From: Rhizophlyctis rosea
Taxonomy: Eukaryota > Chytridiomycota > Chytridiomycetes > Rhizophlyctidales > Rhizophlyctidaceae
NCBI GenBank assembly: GCA_027596075.1
Contig: JADGJC010000120.1
Coordinates: forward strand, 1-64,000
Direction of reading: 5' to 3'
DNA length: 64,000 nt
Shown here: positions 45,659 through 59,234 of the stretch, piece by piece
Numbering within the stretch: position 1 is the stretch's first letter
Layout of the letters: the number at the start of each line of letters is the position of its first letter
Notes under the pieces: generated by a model
The model's database searches: none
What the model was told of the DNA's origin: nothing
What the model saw: only the letters and a program-made list of their open reading frames with translations
Translations under genes and position numbers: made by a program

Positions 45659-47238
45659 TTACAGCTCCTGTATCTGCTTTATTAGGAACGCCTTCTCGTC
45701 ATTGAATTGCTCGTCATCTGGACCCGAGTGTTTAGTTCAGTCCAGCGATCATTCACCTCAAGTCCTGCTTACCTGATCGATCGTTGTGGAAAGCACTCAG
45801 GAACGTGATCAGTTTCTCCTTGTTCTTTTGCAAAATCTCCGAGATGGGTTTCGCTTTATTCGGGTTGGCGACGAACACCTAAACGGTCGTGCGCGGCATG
45901 AGGAAACCGACAGTTTTAGACGAACAATATGCTCTGCCAAACCTTGAAGACATGGAATGCCTCAAACTGGATGTTCTTGCTCTTATCTCTTAGCAAGTTC
46001 ATCATCAGCTTCAGGTTGTCAGCGTTGGCGATGTACTTCGTCATGATGTTGAAGTTGGATCGATCTAGCAATAGTTCTCCGAGAAGCTTTTTGTAGGTAG
46101 GGTTAGCATGAGTCGTGGGTACGTCCCCTCTCGGGGTTGAAATACGTACTTTTAATGATTGTCGCTTGGTGACATAATTTGTGGAGTTCAGCAATTGGGT
46201 ATATCTCTCGAAGAACTATACTCCGATGGTGAGCTGCGTGCGAGCAAAGATGGTGAGCAAGCTCTTTCCCACCTCTGTGTAATTCCGTTCCAAGAAATCG
46301 GCTACAAGTGATTTGTGCTTTGTTAGCAGGTCCTACGTGAGAAGTTGTGAGTCTACCGCCGTCCACTTGTCAGCTGTAAGCCTTTTTATATTGAATGGTA
46401 CCTTAAATGTCGCGAATGCGTCCGAAGCAACATCAAAAGTCGAGAGCTCTACATAGCCGAACAGCTTCCAAAAATGTGGCGACTCCAGCACCGATCTAGC
46501 TAATGACTCGTGCCGCACGCATTCCCGTAGAATCATTCCGCAATTCAATGCAATTTCCTGATTCTCGTATCTTCTCAAAGCATGACCATTAGGTGAAGAG
46601 TGGCGTGCATGGGACAGTCATTACATACGCGTTTATTAGTGTAATCAGGATCTCCTCCCGTGTTCCAATGTATTCTGATGTTGGGAAACGAGTCCCAATT
46701 TGTCGGCGTAGGAGGTTGTTGAATATCTGGGCAACATCCTTCTTGGCCTAGAAAGAATTGGAGTTCAGCCTCTGCTATGCGCATGAAGATCAAATTTGAG
46801 ATGGAGCTGACCTCGAATTCAAACTTGGCTATATTTGACACCAACAAGGGGAGGAGATCGGTATTGTAAACTTCCTGGGAGAGCTGTGCCACCAGTTCCG
46901 GAACGGGCTCGGTTTCTATAATAAATGTAACCGTCAACCTGTATCCCAAAGGGGAAACGCGTAATACATAAGCGTCTTACCTCCATCTCCATACAAAATG
47001 GTTTTCATAGCAAGCAGGTTTTTTGAGATTTCTTCGTTGGCCTGGTAAAGGCGACGGTCAAGCTATGTGCTTAAGGTGGCCCGCCCAACCCAAGCAAGGC
47101 ATGGTGGTCGAAGTGCATCAACATCAGACGGATAGTCACCTTCTTGCGGTCCCCAGAGTCAAGTCGCAACACTGCATCCTTCGTTCCCCTCACCAATTCG
47201 GCGGGGCTGCGTGGACGTTGTTTAAATAGAAAACTCAT
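45659..47238 (-). CDS. HYM1: MO25/Cab39/HYM1 scaffold protein
   Basis: Ten exons (47238-47140, 47041-46981, 46915-46812, 46747-46629, 46573-46402, 46332-46273, 46215-46150, 46086-45943, 45878-45773, 45717-45659) give 329 residues, the family length. Armadillo-like helices contain [51 protein letters not shown] and [21 protein letters not shown]25 scaffolds germinal-centre kinases; in yeast, Hym1 acts in the RAM/Ace2 pathway of cell separation and polarity. All exon joins keep the family sequence, so confidence is high. Confidence 0.95.
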
Positions 47239-48083
47239 CTTGGCGCGTTATTGAAAAGCCAAAACGGTGCGAGTTGGAGGGAGGAGTATGAGTGTTCGCT
47301 AAGGATGGTCACGCCCAAGCAGTGGTGTCGTCGGGATGGAGTTTGGCTGCGAGTGTTGGAGGACGTGGGAAAGGAATCTTGGAAGTGGAGAGGTAGGAGG
47401 AGGAAGCAGGGCACGCGAGGTCTCGAGGCAACCAAAGCCCGGAATGACAGGCCGCAAACTGGGAATTCGGGATCCTGCTGTTTAGCTACGAGTTAGCTGA
47501 GCCCGGACTAGATATCGAGGTATGGCGCCGCTTTGACGCCAGGGTCCATACTGTCCACAAGTTCCATACCTTCGGAATGTAGAATTTGGATATGTAACGT
47601 CCTGCAAATTGGTGTTCAAACTAGTGTGCAGCGTGCGATCTCATGATAATGCCACTAGTGTCACTTAAGTGGGGCTAACATCAACTAAATCACACACCAT
47701 CTCCATTCTCCGACTCTTGAAAAACTGTGTATCTCAGTGAAACTTGTGGCAGGGAAGTGATTTCGACCATGTGTTTTATGTTACCGAGAATGTGTGTGTG
47801 AGTGGGATGGGAAGAGGCGTGGGGTTGCGTTTGGTGATGCTCCAATTTTGTGCATTTCGATCCTCCTCCCTCGTCTCGAGTGTTGCTACACATCAGCATG
47901 CGTGTCGTGGCCCAATGGAAAAGGCGGCTGTTATGTGATGTACTTAACAACGTATTGATGGCTGGAGGGACAGAATCAAGAATTTTCTGTTTCTCGTTGA
48001 TGCTATTATACTATTATTGTGAGTATGAACATAGGTAACCAGATTTTTGTACTATTCACATGTGCAAGATGCCGACAAAACTA
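47239..48083. other. MO25 promoter and 3' flank of the dehydrogenase gene
   Basis: About 850 bases with no supported gene or RNA. Confidence 0.4.
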
Positions 48084-49689
48084 TCACCACCCAGCGAAAC
48101 CAAGGAAGGCGATCGCCATCCCAACCAGCACTCCCCACCCTGCTCCGCTCCATCTTACGACCCCTCCGCTCACACGTCCTGTTATACCTACACGATCATT
48201 TCCGTACGTGATTCTTACTACCTCGCCCGTCCCATCGGAACCTACATACATGATTCCATCCTTCCACACCAATCCGGTCGGCCTGAAACACCCGTTGTCG
48301 TTCAACTTAACCGCTGAGCAGCCCGTCCACCGCACCACATATTCGATTTTGGTTTCCGCAGGCAAGGGCAACGTTGCTGACGAGTTACTCTCGAAGGGCA
48401 CCCGCACAACAGCATACCCAGTGGGATTCTCGCGATTCCAACTTCCATGCAGGGTGACGAACGCCGATCCCTCCATCTCACAAGGCCATGATCCATCATA
48501 TTTGTCACATCCCTGGGTGGAGGGGTCAGCTGGGTTGCCGAAGAAACGGGTGAAAATTGGTGAGGAATGGGCGGGGAGGCATGCGTGGGGTTTGCGGTTG
48601 TTGGAAGTGTTCTGGCACCAGGCATCATCACGGCCGCGAGGATTGCTCGGCCAGGCGTATTGAGTCATCATTTGGGGATCGGTGGGCCAAGGGGCGGAAA
48701 CGTTGCCGAGGGAGAAACAGTCAGGGTATCCGTAAAATGTGTTGTCGGGCCCGTCCAGCAAGTTGAGTTCTTCGCAAGGGTTGTCATTGTGGAATGAGTC
48801 GGAATTGATGTTGAAACGTTGGGCGAGGTCTGGCCGACTAAGATCATCTGGACCGTTGTCAAATTCCCAGAGCCGACCGTAACGATCAAAACTCATCGCG
48901 AGAGGATTGCGGAGCCCATCAGCCCAAACCGCGCCGGTTGTCCAGTCGACTGGGGTGGTAAGGGTAGAATTGACATTGAAGCCGAAGCGACGAACGCGGG
49001 ATCGGGAGGAGTCCGGGTCGACATTTTGGATACTAGGCATTCCGACGTAAAAGTTGTTATCGGGTCCGAACAGGAAATGACGAGTGGAATGTCCCTCTGT
49101 ATAATAGCAATCAGCCACCTGCCTTGTAAACAATTCGCTTATAAACAATGCATTGTGACTTACGTGGTGCGCCGCCTTGACCTCCTTCCTCCATATTCTG
49201 TAGCACAATTTGATACGACTTTGGATCAATCTTCGCTCTATTTTTGCTATCATAGGCCCATCTGTAGCGATGGAAGTAAAGTCAGTCAAATCCACATTCG
49301 ACTGGCAGCACTTTTCAGAAAGGCAAATCCCAATTCAACTCTTACCTGTAAATCTTTGCATCCGAACTAGCATACAAATAACCATTCTTGATGTCCATAC
49401 CATGCGTTAGCCTCAGACTTTGACTGGACGCATCCAAGATGACTGTCTGCGAAAACTTTCCGCTCCCGTTCGGACTTTCCGTCAATGCAACGACTTGCTG
49501 ATTTGTTCGGGCCATTACCAAGATATCGCCATTGCTGGGATCAAGTACTAGTGTTCGTACGCCGGGAAGGTTGGATGCGATGGTGGTAATGGTGGTTTCG
49601 TGTGTTGATGACCCACCCTGTTGGGCGTGGGAGGAGAAGACTAGAGCGAGGAGCAGGAACGCCGACTGTGTTATGGACTGTAATCTCAT
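48084..49689 (-). CDS. Secreted GPI-anchored PQQ-type sugar dehydrogenase
   Basis: Three exons (49689-49346, 49261-49164, 49096-48084) give 484 residues. A cleavable signal peptide (QSITQSAFLLLALVFSSHAQ) starts the protein. Beta-propeller blade motifs follow: RLTHGMDIKNGYLYASS, HSTRHFLFGPDNNFYVG, WADGLRNPLAMSFDRYGRLW, SSPIFTRFF, GSWNRENPTGYAVVRVPF and GLVWKDGIMYVGSDGTGEV. This is the glucose/sorbosone dehydrogenase fold that in fungal AA12 enzymes binds PQQ and oxidises pyranoses. The hydrophobic end GWGVLVGMAIAFLGFAGW is a GPI-attachment signal. Several N-glycosylation sites are present. Cofactor and substrate are inferred. Confidence 0.87.
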
Positions 49690-50391
49690 TTTTGACAAAT
49701 TGGGGTGTAGGGGAATAAGGTGGGGCCACGCGAGGCAGCTGATGTCAGAGACGATGGGGTTGGAGTATAACTTGATGTTGGATGGGTTCGTTCAAGAGGT
49801 CACCCTTTCACCAGAGAAGTCTCGTGCAACCAGTTTATATGAAAATCGTGCCCGAGACAGCCGGTGTGGACAGTTACGTAGCCGATGAACGCGCGATGCA
49901 ATACGTTACGGTGCTGTGTGCTCAGTCCTGCCGAAAGCAAATGTATCGAACCTGAGAAACTTGATAACACGACTGTTTATATCCGTAACCATACGAAGGA
50001 ACAAAGGATTGAATGCCCCATATGCAAAAAACGATGATGACGGAGCCAGGCAGGACCCTTTTTTCTCCAACAGTGTACCGGTAAGGTTTCCGCTCCCCAA
50101 TTGGTCAATGAGGCGGGACCCCATAAAAACTCAATCCTTCTACGAATCCACCTTATCATTCCACAATCAATCTTCACAAAGCCCAACGTCATTGTCACGG
50201 GGTGCCAAGAACTTGTTGCTGCTGTTTCTTTGGCCCGACGCGTCGGAAACTCTGTGCAAAGTTTTTAAAGTTGACTTCGGACCATGGGAATTACGCGCCC
50301 GTGTAACCTCCAACGACATCGATACAAATGGTGCCGAGCCCCCTCGCGTGGCTCGCCTGGTGCTGTGCGACGGTCGTCCTCCGAACCCGCG

Positions 50392-50747
50392 TCATAGCAT
50401 CTGTAACAAAGTCCAAAAACGCGCAGGCTCTGGGTCTTCGACTCCCGAAGACTTTCCGAAGTCTGGTTGGTAAATTGTTATGAACATCGTTTGCAATGCG
50501 GCCAAGTTGAGATGTTTAAAAAATGTCATCATGTCCGTGATGATGTTCGTTGTTGGCTTGTTGGCACGTCCACCTCCGTTGCCAGGTCCGTTACCCTCCG
50601 AGTAAGGTTTGAGTTTGTCGGCACCTCCATCCGCTGCTTTCACGGACCTCAACTGGACCTGCTATGTAACAATGACAAAGGTACAGGTTCACTCTGCTCT
50701 CATCAGAGCCAAAGCCCTCTCGCGAATGTCCAGCTTGGAAACTCAAA
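50392..50747 (-). CDS. Unrecognised small gene, provisional
   Basis: Two stretches join through a roughly 40-nt GT-AG interval: an upstream helical segment (KLDIRERALALMRAE) and a downstream exon with SVKAADGGADKLKPY, a Gly/Asn-rich linker and TDMMTFFKHLNLAALQT, ending LLQML at 50392. No start codon could be fixed; an upstream exon beyond 50747 is likely. I recognise no family. It lies downstream of MSH4, same strand. It could be a genuine small gene or a chance frame. Confidence 0.28.
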
Positions 50748-50854
50748 AACTCAACCATAAACAGGCTTTGCGGGCATCGTGCGCCGCAAGGATATTGGCA
50801 TTGAACAGCACATAAACATGACACACATCGAACATAGCTCACGCTTCATCAGCT

Positions 50855-53800
50855 TCATTCATCTACCTCACTCGTTTCCGCAACCCCATTCAACGCGCGC
50901 AGTTCCTCCACGTGCTCCTTCTGCAATGACATCAGATACTTCCGTAATGCAGATTCGTCCAATGTGGACGAACGTTTGACTTGCAAAAGTCGATGGACCA
51001 GCTTGCAACAATGGATGCATGATGAGACTTTGACGGTCTGTGTGCAATCGGTGCAGAGTAGCTACCTGCGTTTGAGCCCGAGAGACATCCCAAGCGTGCG
51101 CATTCTTGTTTGAACTCTCTCTCCGTTTCAAGATGTCCTCCAACTGGCATTTTGTCAATGGATGCAGTGCGAAATGATCACGCCTGAACATGGATTTAGT
51201 GCTCACCTTGATTGAGATTCTTTCCGCCATATTCAGTACATCATGTGGCAGCGCAGCCTTTTCAGCTAGTCGTAAGCCTAGATCAATGCTGTCAGTATCG
51301 AGTCTATCGACGCGATTGGCGTTACCAATCATCCTCTACCATAATGGTCTTCGTTGGATGCACCATCCCGAACGGTGTACAGGAATGTGATGGCTCCTCG
51401 GCTTCCATTAGTAGAGTCGGAAATCTATCGCATAGTCAGTTTTCACTCCTCTCGTGACTACAAGCACGCATCCTACCGATATTTCCAGGTGAAGGTTGAC
51501 CACGTTTGTGTAGACTTCCAAAGCTTTCGGCAGTTCTTGGAAGTGTGTTACCAGAAAGACGAATGCCTAGAAACGAAAACCCTTTTGTCCAAAGATCCCA
51601 GAAGTATGAAAGACCTGTCACCCACCTTGCTGCGAACAAATTCCTCGCAAATCGCAAGCGTGATGGCCAACCCGTCCGTGGTTGATGTTCCTGCCGATGG
51701 AAGCTCAGAGTGAAGGTCGCAATCGTCGAATACGTCCAACACCTACCCCTGCCGAGTTCATCCACAATCACCAAACTTCGATCGGTAAGGTTTTGTAGGA
51801 TGAATGCGGTCTCTCGCATTTCCAACATGAAGGAAGATGCATTTGCCTTTCGATAAGGGTTGGCAGATGCATGGTGGCAAAATGCGGGACTTCAAACACC
51901 CCATTCACCTCCAAACTATCATCATTTCCAATGCGAGAGAACAATTGATCAACAATCCGTATGGATGCATACTCGGCGGGAACGAATGCCCCCATTTGTG
52001 CCAGAATCACGACAAGAGCGATTTGTCGGAGGTATGTACTTTTTCCTGACTGCAAATCCCGTTAAAAATGATATCAGAGTACAATTTGAGAGCATGTACC
52101 CACTTACCATGTTTGGACCTGTGATCAATTGAACATTGGCAGTCTCGGACGCAAAAGTATCATTCGGAACAAAGTCGTGATTCGAAAGGGATTGCCGTAT
52201 CGGATGTCGTCCGTTTTTGATCGCCAACGTATCGGTGAACTCGGGTCGTACTATACCACATGTTGAGAACCATGGTTTGATAGGCATTTGCGTCCAAGCT
52301 TACCTGAATCAGTCAGTGTGCATTGATGAGCAAATGACGACAGCATGTCCAGAATCGCAATGGATTCCGAGAGTTTGTAGAGCACGCCGACGTTGTCTCG
52401 TATGCCACCTATCAGTTCGCTGACAGTTCTGCACAAGTTGATCAATCGATGGCCGGGATAATATCGATGTTGCATGACTCACTTATCCGACATCAAATAG
52501 ACTTCAGTGAGGGATTCTTGTATGCGGTCGTTGTAACTTAGCTGCACGAGATGGTAGGTCGCATGTTTGAAAGCAAGCTGCAGCACACAGAGCCACATCT
52601 CACCAATTTTAAAGTCGTGAAGACGAACAATTTCCTCTTGCGAACCACATTGATAAACTCATCGGGAAGCTCCCTGTCGCCAAGTTGGTCGACATTGATG
52701 GTCAAATGAAAGTTTTGGACGGGATTGTAATTCAGCTTGACTGGTAATTCATGTTTGTCTGAAAATTGTGGTTAATGCGAGGTTTCATGGCCATCACTCT
52801 GTCCAGCGTCACCTCTGTAGCCGTTCACCAGCTCATACACGTCATTGGTAGTTTCCACATATGTTTGGCGCGCTACGCGCAGCCAGTGCTATTAGTACAC
52901 ATGGCCATGGTCTTGTGGAAAAGGTACGGGTCTTACCAACATCAAGCAGACCATTGAATCCGGCCTGTACATTAAGGTATCGTGTTGCGTTAGCATACAC
53001 AGCGTTGACAGTGACGACTTTACAAAGTACATGCCTTCACCGCATAACAGCGCTGATTTCGTAGACCCATTGCAGATTTCTGATACTGCACATCCTCATT
53101 GATCACTTCATCCAGACGGTTTTGCAGGACTTCCAGACGACGATCTGCGAGCACCTATGTCCATCGCGAAGAGGTGAGGTTACATCGGGCATACCAAAAC
53201 AGATTGCTCACCTTGGATATGGCGTGCAGTAGGTCTGATTTCACACCACCCAACGCCATTCTCAACGGAGCTATCAACTTCAAGGTGTGCTTCAAGGATA
53301 TAACGTTATTGAGGGAATGTTCTGCATTCCGGACACTTGGTTTGGTTGGTATTTGTATCATCTAGAAGAAAGTTGGTTGGCATGGCTCATAAAACACGCT
53401 TCAATAACCCGCTCACTGCAGTGATCAAAAAATCAACGTCGAGGAAGGTCTTCATGGCTGCAGACGTGTTTCTCACGTAAGTTTGAGAACCTGGGCGAAG
53501 GTGAACATCAACTGACCGGTGCGAACGCTGAAAAACCGCTCCTTCGGAATGGGTAAGTTTTGACCCAATGTAGGTTCGGCGACGACCCGACAACACCTCT
53601 GATTGTGTCAGCTCTGGGGATCGTCTTCAATACATGTAGTGTTTGTCCATTAAGTTCGGCATGACCCACCTTCCACCGCATCCAATCGCGCATTTAGGGT
53701 TGGAATGTCTGCAATTGATGTTGTGATGTCTCTAACAGTACGGAACAACCGCGGCCAACGGCATACCACATAAGGGTTGCAAAATATTCATTCTGAGCAA

Positions 53801-55029
53801 GCGGGCTGATGTCCGGTTGGCAAGTTTGCTTCTTTTCGCAACGGCATGCATCACTTACCTCCCATGGCCGTCTGCGTCTTGTTCAGAATCCCAAACAGGG
53901 AATGCGTGCTCTTGGGGTTGACCATGTTCACAACGAGTTCCAGGTTGCGCGCAGTGGCGGCATCTAGGTACGGCATTCGTTGAAGATAATGCCAATTTTG
54001 TAATGACGCTAAAATAACATACCGATCATCATTGTGCCTTCGACAGCTTGATATTTGAACCGGATCGAATGATTAGTGAAGATCACGTTCTGCATGCTCT
54101 CAATGTATCTGAAGTGATCACTGTCTCAGCATCATATCGGTATTTGTTCATAGTTGTGCAGCATACTTCAGTAGCGCTGCCGTGGCGGCCAAGCAGTAAT
54201 ATCTACAAATGGAGGTCATTGAAAGCAGTTTGTTTGTAAACAAATCGGACATCATACTTTGCCGAAAGACCAAGCAGCAAATTGCTTTCGTCATCGGAGA
54301 GTCCATAGTTCTTGATATAGCTCAGACCCATGCTGTCATTGAAATATTTACGAGCGATAGGCTTGATATCAATGTCCGACATGGCGTCTTCGATGATGCT
54401 GATCATTTTGGACTTGTTCGGCTCGACGGTGGTGATGGATGTAATAATCTGCCATGAATGGCGGTGAGAGGCGTGTGCACACATAAGTTTAGAACGGATG
54501 ATGTGCAACCTCCATCGGGCTCAGAATGTTCAGTTTGTGTAGCGTTTTGACATATGTTTGGGAATCGGAAAACTGCAGCCGCGTTAGTGGTCAGTGGCTG
54601 TTCATCTATCTAGGCATGGATTAGGACTCAAACCTGAGAAATGATACATTCGCTAGTCCTCAGGCTAATGGCAGCGATTCCGACCTCGCTCGCAACTCCT
54701 CTTCCTTCAATAATGGCCGCCACAAAGTAGTCATTGGTGCCCCCTGAGCCTGTGCCATGCCCCGTTCTGGAAGACGAATGCGCCGTGCTGGGACGGGCAG
54801 CGCCATGTGCTTTGTTCGCTGACACCGAGCTGAACTCAGAGGAAGACTCTGATATTGCCGAGCTGGTTGATGATGGGCGGCTTGACGGGTACGAGTTGTG
54901 CTGCTCTCGCGACATCAGACTGGACGTTTTGAAGCGTTTCCCACGGTTAGGCTTCGGAGACCATGAGCCAGGTCGATTGGAAGAGGCATTTCCAATACTC
55001 CTCAAAGTGCCAGAAAACATGGAGCTCAT
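50855..55029 (-). CDS. MSH4: MutS homologue MSH4 (meiotic)
   Basis: A multi-exon gene, start at 55029, stop at 50855. The first exon carries about 100 Ser/Pro-rich residues, then [21 protein letters not shown] and [20 protein letters not shown]. The lever/clamp region lies at about 52.4-54.5 kb. The ATPase is clear: [24 protein letters not shown] joined to [13 protein letters not shown] (Walker A, across an intron near 52.05-52.11 kb), [13 protein letters not shown] joined to [12 protein letters not shown], and VIVDELGRG (Walker B, near 51.75 kb). It ends with [19 protein letters not shown] (last exon 51001-50855). MSH4 pairs with MSH5 to stabilise meiotic crossovers and lacks mismatch-recognition domain I. 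I fixed only some exon junctions. Confidence 0.9.
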
Positions 55030-55382
55030 CCTGATTAGCTGAATCTGATACCGTGGGAAAGTGAAGGAATCTTGTCGGTGAGAGATGGCGAGGTTGCAGG
55101 TTTGAAGTATTTCTCATGGGGGCACAGGCCAATTTTAATTTGCTGCGCCACATCTGGTGGTGGAGCGACGCGATTCATCCGCAATGATTCACAATATGTT
55201 TGCAACATTCAATTTGAATACCCAAAGCATGCCAAAATGATATGACGCAGGAGATGCTATAAAATATGCTATAAGGAGGCCATAAATTTACGAATCTTCA
55301 CCTGAAATCTCCAAGACGATCTAGGCTGTCTACCTGATTACTTAATACTATACGCCAACAGCCTCCCACTACTGTTCAAAAT

Positions 55383-56837
55383 TCAATCTTCCTCGTTCCT
55401 TGTATCATCGCCAACTCCTTTATCAACGATGGCCTTCTTCGCCATCTTCAGAATCTAAGGTGAATGTAATACAATCATGAGAAAACATCCCTGAACCGCC
55501 ACGGCGCACAGATACGTACCAAAAAGGCCCAGTAAATGTGCAGGACCTCCAAGACCGACATCCCAAAGAGTGCAGAGGCCCTGATCCCAGGGTTGTTTTC
55601 AGGAATTGGAATGGATTTCCCATCTCTTTCGACCCACGCATATTGACTGCAAAACACAGCATTCAGTCTTTTTCAGTGAATGGCAAACGAAAAACGGCAC
55701 GCCATTCGGATTCTGCAACTCACGGAATGCTGGCAATAACATAGATGGGGTAGATAATGTTTCGCGTGATGATGAACACTACCGCAAAGGCTGCGAACAG
55801 GATATCTGCCAACTTGGGGATTTCACGTGAGGTGAGGCAGTGAGATCAACGTCAACACACGCTTCATACCATTTTCTGTCCGGAGTACAAACACATCTTC
55901 GCCAATTCCATGATGGGGTCTGAAGCATCATGCAACAGCAAGACCGCACAGCCGATCCGGTAGAATCCCCAAAGGTAACTGAAGTAGATCAATGCAAGTG
56001 TTACACCATGATGAACGATCATCAGATTGAAATCCTTCTGGCGGGGCTCAAAGTAGAGGGCTAGCGAGCCATAGAAATAATTCCCGAAACCGATGCTGTA
56101 AAAGAGTTTCGAGCGGTACCTGCATATTACACGGCTGAGTATGGATGCAAAGTACCGAACGGAGGGCGCTGCCAATGACGACTTACGACATATTGTTCCG
56201 ATGAGGCCACCCCTCGAAATACTTTCTGGGATTCAAAAGCCAATCTTCCGCCATTATGATCCATAATCCCAACATCGTGCTCACGAGGTATGTGGTGAAC
56301 TTCCAACCCGAAACAACAAACTTCCCCCGATCTGACATATGCCCCAGCTTCTTCACGAAACCCTTCTTCCGTTTACCATTTGCCGCCACCCCGTTGACCC
56401 CGACCGTGTGTCCGTTGCCGTTTGCTTCTGCTGCCGGCTTTCTTCTTTTCAGATTATCAGCATTGGTTGGTTCTACTGCTGCGGTTTGTCCATTGGGTAC
56501 AGTCTCCATAGCCGCAACAGTGGCAGAGGGTGGGCTATCAGGCACAAATACCCTCGACAGTGGCTAGGAAAGATGGTCAGTCTTCATTCCAACATGCATT
56601 TTTTCGGCCGCAAGCTGACATGTGGCAATCCATGTCGAGCCGCACACATGTCTGCAAAACACTTACTCTTAGCACAAATCGGACAATGATCTGATGGGCA
56701 ATTGCCCACATTGCCGTCCAAAAAAGTAAAGCATAGCCATCCTCGGGAAATCGGTAGTCGGAGTCGGTAGGATGAGGGTATATAAGCCAAGCAGGCTCCA
56801 GAACCAGATTGACCAAGTATTTTGCCACGGATGTCAT
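55383..56837 (-). CDS. LAG1: Ceramide synthase (LAG1/LAC1, TLC domain)
   Basis: Six exons (56837-56667, 56563-56187, 56119-55870, 55812-55724, 55646-55520, 55454-55383) give 361 residues. TLC-domain motifs: KFVVSGWKFTTYLVSTMLG, PRQKDFNLMIVHHGVTLALI with the catalytic HH, and LLHDASDPIMELAKM, as in Lag1/Lac1. About seven membrane helices are seen. Ceramide synthases N-acylate long-chain bases in the ER. A hydrophilic insert of about 80 residues follows helix 1, rich in Ala/Asn/Gly with KRKKG. The C terminus is charged without a KKXX signal. Confidence 0.94.
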
Positions 56838-59234
56838 ATTTGCCGTTTCTTACAACTGAAAGAAGAGTTAGGGGCACCGTCAGTACTCATATGGCGGCAT
56901 GTGGAGGAGTCCAGTTGAATCCTTCTATGGTCTTCTACGAAAGCATCCCTCTAGAGCCTTCTACGACTGCATCCCTCTATGACCTTCTCCAGCCTGCCTC
57001 GGTGCAGCTTCTTGCAACCCTTGGCGGCCAACACCCTGAGATACTGCCCCCAGGTCCGCGTGTTCGAGAAGGAAATTCTCACGGCCCCACGAAACAGCGA
57101 GGGATGAAAGCTCAATGGCTGTCTCTGGGTGGTCCCTCACAGTTGCAAGTTCACATCTGTAGCTGTGGTGAAAGCATTTTCAATATGCCACGAGCGACAC
57201 ACCCGTTGGCCCACGGCCCAAAATCACAATCATCACCCAGATCGATCACGCTACATAAAGTCCTTCCTTAACAATACAAGAAGCGGAAGGCTCACCTCCT
57301 GTATGAGTCCGCCCCAATGAGCGTCAGGGTGGATGAAAAGTTGACGGCTTCAAAACGTCTTCCAACAAATCTGATCTTTCGAAACAAACGACGAAGGTTC
57401 TTGCGGCGTGGACGTTCACCGAAGCGGAGAGTGGCCGGCCGCAATGGTGCAACCCCACGCTCCCAGATTGCCACACCAGCCGAGCTTGGCTGCTTGGCTT
57501 TGTTCAGTCGCGGTCAGGCCACACAGGACAGTAAACATCTGTGCCACCAAGTGGCTTGTACCGGTACTCGGGGTGCAGTGGGCACTTCACGCGAGGGTGC
57601 AGTTGCTTCAGCTTTTATTAAGTTTTATGACTTTCATACAAACCTACAAACTTCAACATACTGAACAATGTGTACCTCAACTCCACGCAAGCATTCTCAA
57701 TCTGTTATTGGTGTGAAGATGTTATGGAAGAAATTGACACTTTGGACTCTCGCATCTTGGCAAGTGTGTGATCCAATTGCATTCCAAAATTCCATATATT
57801 TCAACTTCTATCTCCTGTTCAACCTGATCAATGTCGCCTTTTGTGCTGTTTTTATACTCCCATCTAGCCGGCGAGAGAGATATGAAGGTTCCTATGGTCT
57901 CGAGTGTGTTTGTAACATTGGCACGTGAGCCTTCATCAACGTCTGTCTTCCATCTGAATCCCTACTATTCATATTAGACTCATAGATCTTAGAATATTTG
58001 AGACAGCGAGCTACCATTGAAGCATAAATATATGCTGCTCAAAACATAATACTTCTCAAAAGGGACGACAATCATCATATGGAATGGGCGATTCGAGCCG
58101 GTAATTTTTGTTGTATACAGGTTGACTTCGACATCTGCATTGCGGATCGGGTCTATTGCTCAAATTGTGTCCTTTTCCTTGAGCAGCGGTAAAGCAAACA
58201 ATCCCAAAACGGTGACGAACCTTAAGATTTATATTGTTTTCGTCCAACATTGGACGGGAAAGCTTTGGCGTTGTTCGTGTCTGGAGTAATAGTGACTGGT
58301 CATTTATCACACAATAGTCGCCACAAAATTAGAGTCGATTTCAGTTCAAAGATGAATTCTTGATGATATTGTTGTTGTTTCAAAAGACCACTTTTGCCTT
58401 GTTGATTACGTCGCCTGAACAGTCGGAACTTTTCAACATCAATTCTCATAGCCAGCTTTCTCTGTTTTCTGTTTTTCCCAGTCGGGTCAACCGATGAGAC
58501 TCAAGTTCGTTCAGCATGTTTACATCGCACGTCAATCTGTTGTCAATGCCATAGAGTTTTTGATGGGAAACCAAACAACATACCCCAGAGTCACCATGCA
58601 TGGCTTACAATCCGCTGATCTAAGCAATTGCTATGTAACAGCTCACGTGATGTTACCGGCCTCAGAACTCATGCGCTCTGTAACACCAGAAAATTTTGGC
58701 TCAACCAAAAGTGCCAACAGGGAAATGCGGCATTTTTCCTATTGGTGCGTTGTCTGTCCCAGCACAGTGCGAACCAATCGCCTTGCATTCCTACACGGAA
58801 ACCCGGAGCCTGGAATTGAGAAGATCGCTATCAGAAAACACGAAGAAGGCCAACCGATGGGAGCACAGGACACCCAAAGCCATACTGGTGCATGATTTCA
58901 CAGTCGTAACGTCAACTGTCAAGTTCCTTTTCGAGAGTGCACCAATTGTAACGAAGGGCTCCGAGCAAGGGGCACCAGCACCCACACATTCGGGTCTTAC
59001 CAGACCTGCCCCATTGGTCCACACGAGGGGCCACATCGCGTTGATAACCCCGCCCTACATCACTTTCATGTGGGTGCCTCGGAACGCGATTTGGCTGTCA
59101 AGGTGAGCATCGCTTCCTGCGTCCTCTCCTTGGTGGTCGTCCGCCTGTGATAAAAGTGCCTGCTCTCCAAGTCCGCACCAATTTTCCAGACTTCAAAGGT
59201 TGCTCCTCGCTGCGCTGAGAGCATCATTTTCATC
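56838..59234. other. Long intergenic region between LAG1 and the ankyrin gene
   Basis: About 2.4 kb between two divergent genes. Frames of 60-150 codons occur (for example 58494-58895 and 57317-57664), but none shows family character or joins by splice sites. It contains a short imperfect tandem repeat at 56921-56982. Confidence 0.4.
56921..56982. repeat. Imperfect tandem repeat
   Basis: Two diverged units each running from ccttcta to catccctcta, 36 and 26 bases long, followed by a partial third. Confidence 0.6.

Noticed and set aside
49916..50473. 185-codon plus-strand frame
   Set aside because: No family or splice support; it overlaps the promoter of the dehydrogenase gene and part of the unidentified minus-strand exon.
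58494..58895. 133-codon frame in the LAG1-ankyrin spacer
   Set aside because: Mixed composition, no domain, overlapping frames of similar length in all three phases; treated as chance.
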